Assembly: GCA_963920765.1 (NCBI GenBank)
Contig: OY987243.1
Location: forward strand, 6,262,001 to 6,326,000
Length of the DNA: 64,000 bases
Source of the DNA: Ulota crispa
Taxonomy: Eukaryota; Streptophyta; Bryopsida; Orthotrichales; Orthotrichaceae
Direction of reading: 5' to 3'
Every line of letters starts with the position of its first letter. The stretch's first letter is position 1. The translations under genes and the position numbers were made by a program. Shown piece by piece: positions 62,041 through 64,000 of the stretch. The notes beneath the pieces are model-generated. The model worked only from the letters and a program-made list of their open reading frames with translations. It was not told the origin of the DNA and searched no databases.

Positions 62041-63083
62041 CACTAATAATGGTATTTAGTGTTAGCAACACTAAACAAAAACCCCAACACTAAGTGCCAA
62101 CAATCCTCTTGATGTTACCAACACTAAAAGTCTAAGTATACACTATTTGTCAACTATTGCAATTTATGGGAATATCATTTTTTTACAAGTTTACATTTCG
62201 TGTTAGAAATTGTTTCATTACAAAAAATAACATATATTAAATTTATGAATCAATATTTAGACACCTAACACAAATTTTCATTTAAGTAGCCAAAATCCTA
62301 GTTATGGAAGGGGCCTTGACCAAAAACAACTTAAATTCTTTGTAAATCAAGGTGCTTGAGAAATAAACAATTGATGAAGAAGCAACGAGCATCTTTTCAT
62401 ACTAACTGCTTGAGGAGGGTGAAGGCCCCAAGGAAGTTGGAGGACTATATTACTAGAAGAAACCTGTGTTTTTTATAATGGATTTTTTTGGACATCCACT
62501 TGAATCATGTTACAAAAGATATTAAAACCAACATCTTGATGTCATGTTTGATGTCATTTATAACATAAGAACAAGTAGAAGTCCAAAAATATATATTATA
62601 GAAAAAATGGATTTCTTCTAGTGTATTACCTCCAAAATTTGATTGAATGGAAGTGCAACATCTTTCAAAATTGGAAAATACACACCAAAATTGAAAAAAT
62701 CATGAGAAAAATCACTTGTTTGACATTGTAGCTCTCTAGCAATGTGAGCAATGCAAGGCATGCAAATGGAGCAAGGTGGAACAATAGATGTGCATGAGAT
62801 AAAACAAAGGTCAACCTTCCAAAGAAATGCAATGAAGGCAAAGCCACAAGAAAAGCGACACAATTGAACCAAGCTAGAAGGAAAGAGAAGTGCAACATGG
62901 GTTGCAAGCGGAGAGGTTGAGTAGGCTACAAGGGATTTAGGACAAGAAGAGAAGGAGGCAACAAAGAGTGTTGTGCACTAAAAGAAAGCAACTCTGAATG
63001 CAAACTAGTTGAGATTTAGAGTTAGTGAAATGAAAGTGCAAGTAACACTATTGGTAACATAACACTAAATACCATAATTAGTG
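62041..63083. mobile_element. Inverted-terminal element with CACTA-type ends, 1043 bp
   Basis: The left end CACTAATAATGGTATTTAGT and the right end (reversed CACTAATTATGGTATTTAGT) pair over 20 bp and more, flanked by TA on both sides. The interior has small hydrophobic minus-strand frames (62618-62907) but no transposase that I recognise. Confidence 0.8.
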
Positions 63084-63265
63084 TAGTAAGGAAACAAGTA
63101 AAGGTCAAAAAAATTTAATTACTATTAAGGCAAATTCTCATAATATTTTGGATTTTGTTTTGAAACTAATTTCTTTGGTTTTAGGAGATTTGGGTGAAAC
63201 ATATATGAAATTGTCCAACCCCTCTCAATGAAACATTGTGTGTGCCAAAAGTTGGATGAAAGGTA

Positions 63266-63905
63266 TTAACCCCTAAATGCATAAGGCACCCAATTTGGGT
63301 GTTTGCAAAATTTTGAAGACTAATAAAATGTTATCAAATCACTATTTTTGGTATTTTCTTTTGAATACAAGTTTGTTTTTAAGTCTATCTTCACCATCAA
63401 AAATCTGATTTGAAAAATGAATATTGATGATTTTTCTATTCAAGATTTTGTACAAGGGTGTCCACTGCAATCTTGAATTTTCTAGTGTTGGAAGATCTTG
63501 AAAATGAGCCTCAAATACACTAGAGCTTGGAGAAAAATCCGCATTAGAAAAATACAAGTGTAGATTTTGAAAGCTATAAAGTGACTAAAGTTAAACATGT
63601 CATGACCTTAAACCTCATATTTTTTTGATGACTAACTTTTTAGATTTGACATGTAAAATGAGGATTAGAAAACTTAAAGTCACTTTTGCAATTTTAACAC
63701 CCTCATGTTCAAACGTTGTAATCTTTCAAACTATAAGTGATATTGTTGTATTTTCTTTTTCCATGTAATCTCTAACATGTCAAGTTTAAATTTGTACGGT
63801 TACAATTTAAAAAAACTTGATGAGATTTATGAAAAAATTGGTTGATTGTTCACTTTCCTGAAAATGCCAAGAAGTTCAGAAAGGCCTTGGGCATTTAGGG
63901 GTTAA
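63266..63905. mobile_element. Family A (TTAA) element, 640 bp
   Basis: The left end TTAACCCCTAAATGCATAAG and the right end (reversed TTAACCCCTAAATGCCCAAG) match closely over 20 bp. The interior is AT-rich and non-coding. Confidence 0.9.
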
Positions 63906-64000
63906 CATTATCTAAACTTATGGGTGAATGTGTACCTATGGATGATTTTTTCCATTTTCAAGGGTGCATGTTGGTTGACCATTGAAATTCAAAAAGATTT

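Noticed and set aside
62618-62907. Two overlapping hydrophobic minus-strand frames of about 80 codons
   Set aside because: They lie inside an inverted-terminal element, overlap each other in different frames and have no homologue that I recognise.

Overview
This is nuclear DNA of a land plant. Genes have many small exons with GT-AG introns, there are short TTTAGGG-type telomere motifs, one kinase carries the C-terminal block typical of plant NEK kinases, and gene fragments derive from a plastid enzyme and a splicing-type helicase. Wide AT-rich stretches packed with short inverted-repeat elements, and the style of the genes, suggest a non-seed plant (bryophyte grade), but the species cannot be fixed from sequence alone.

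Three intact genes can be assembled exon by exon. (1) A plus-strand NIMA-related (NEK) protein kinase, 4961-11315, 15 exons, 1028 codons. (2) A minus-strand gene, 20449-26152, 8 exons, 685 codons: acidic N-terminus, basic stretch, Gln/Ala/His-rich helix and a C-terminal RRM split over three small exons. (3) A minus-strand mitochondrial class-I peptide chain release factor (RF1), 55218-60472, 11 exons, 424 codons, with PVT and GGQ motifs. All three keep one open frame across every junction I assigned.

Broken genes: a Dof-like two-finger protein (15227-16390) with two in-frame stops, each one C-to-T change from a sense codon; a copy of RF1 exon 8 (42977-43054); one exon of a plastid dihydrolipoyl acetyltransferase (43324-43567); and a full-length, intron-containing, decayed DEAH-box RNA helicase of the Prp43/DHX15 type (45262-49099). 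The last three lie in one 6.5 kb stretch.

Most other sequence is mobile DNA. I recognise several families of short elements without coding capacity: (A) 13 copies with TTAA at the ends and termini reading CCCCTAAA or close variants, TTAA being the duplicated target; (B) elements with AGGTAG termini and TA target duplications; (C) elements with AACRCCAT...AAATTGGGAAAA termini and 4-bp duplications; (D) elements with CACTAAATAGTRCATTTAGG termini, mostly flanked by TA; (E) Stowaway-like elements with CTCCCTCTGTCCC termini; and (F) large foldback elements. Elements nested in others let empty and filled sites be compared inside the window, which fixes TTAA as the target of family A and TA as the target of family B. 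Family A has the hallmarks of piggyBac-type non-autonomous elements and is the most unusual signal here.

Layout: 1-3.6 kb repeats; 3.6-4.9 kb G-rich minisatellite and NEK promoter/leader; 5-11.3 kb NEK; 11.3-15 kb nested elements; 15-16.4 kb Dof-like pseudogene with a hairpin upstream; 16.4-20.4 kb repeats; 20.4-26.2 kb RRM gene; 26.3-42.7 kb dense repeats; 42.7-49.1 kb gene fragments and pseudogenes; 49-54.7 kb AT-rich with a few elements; 54.7-61 kb RF1 gene bracketed by two inverted family B elements; 61-64 kb repeats.
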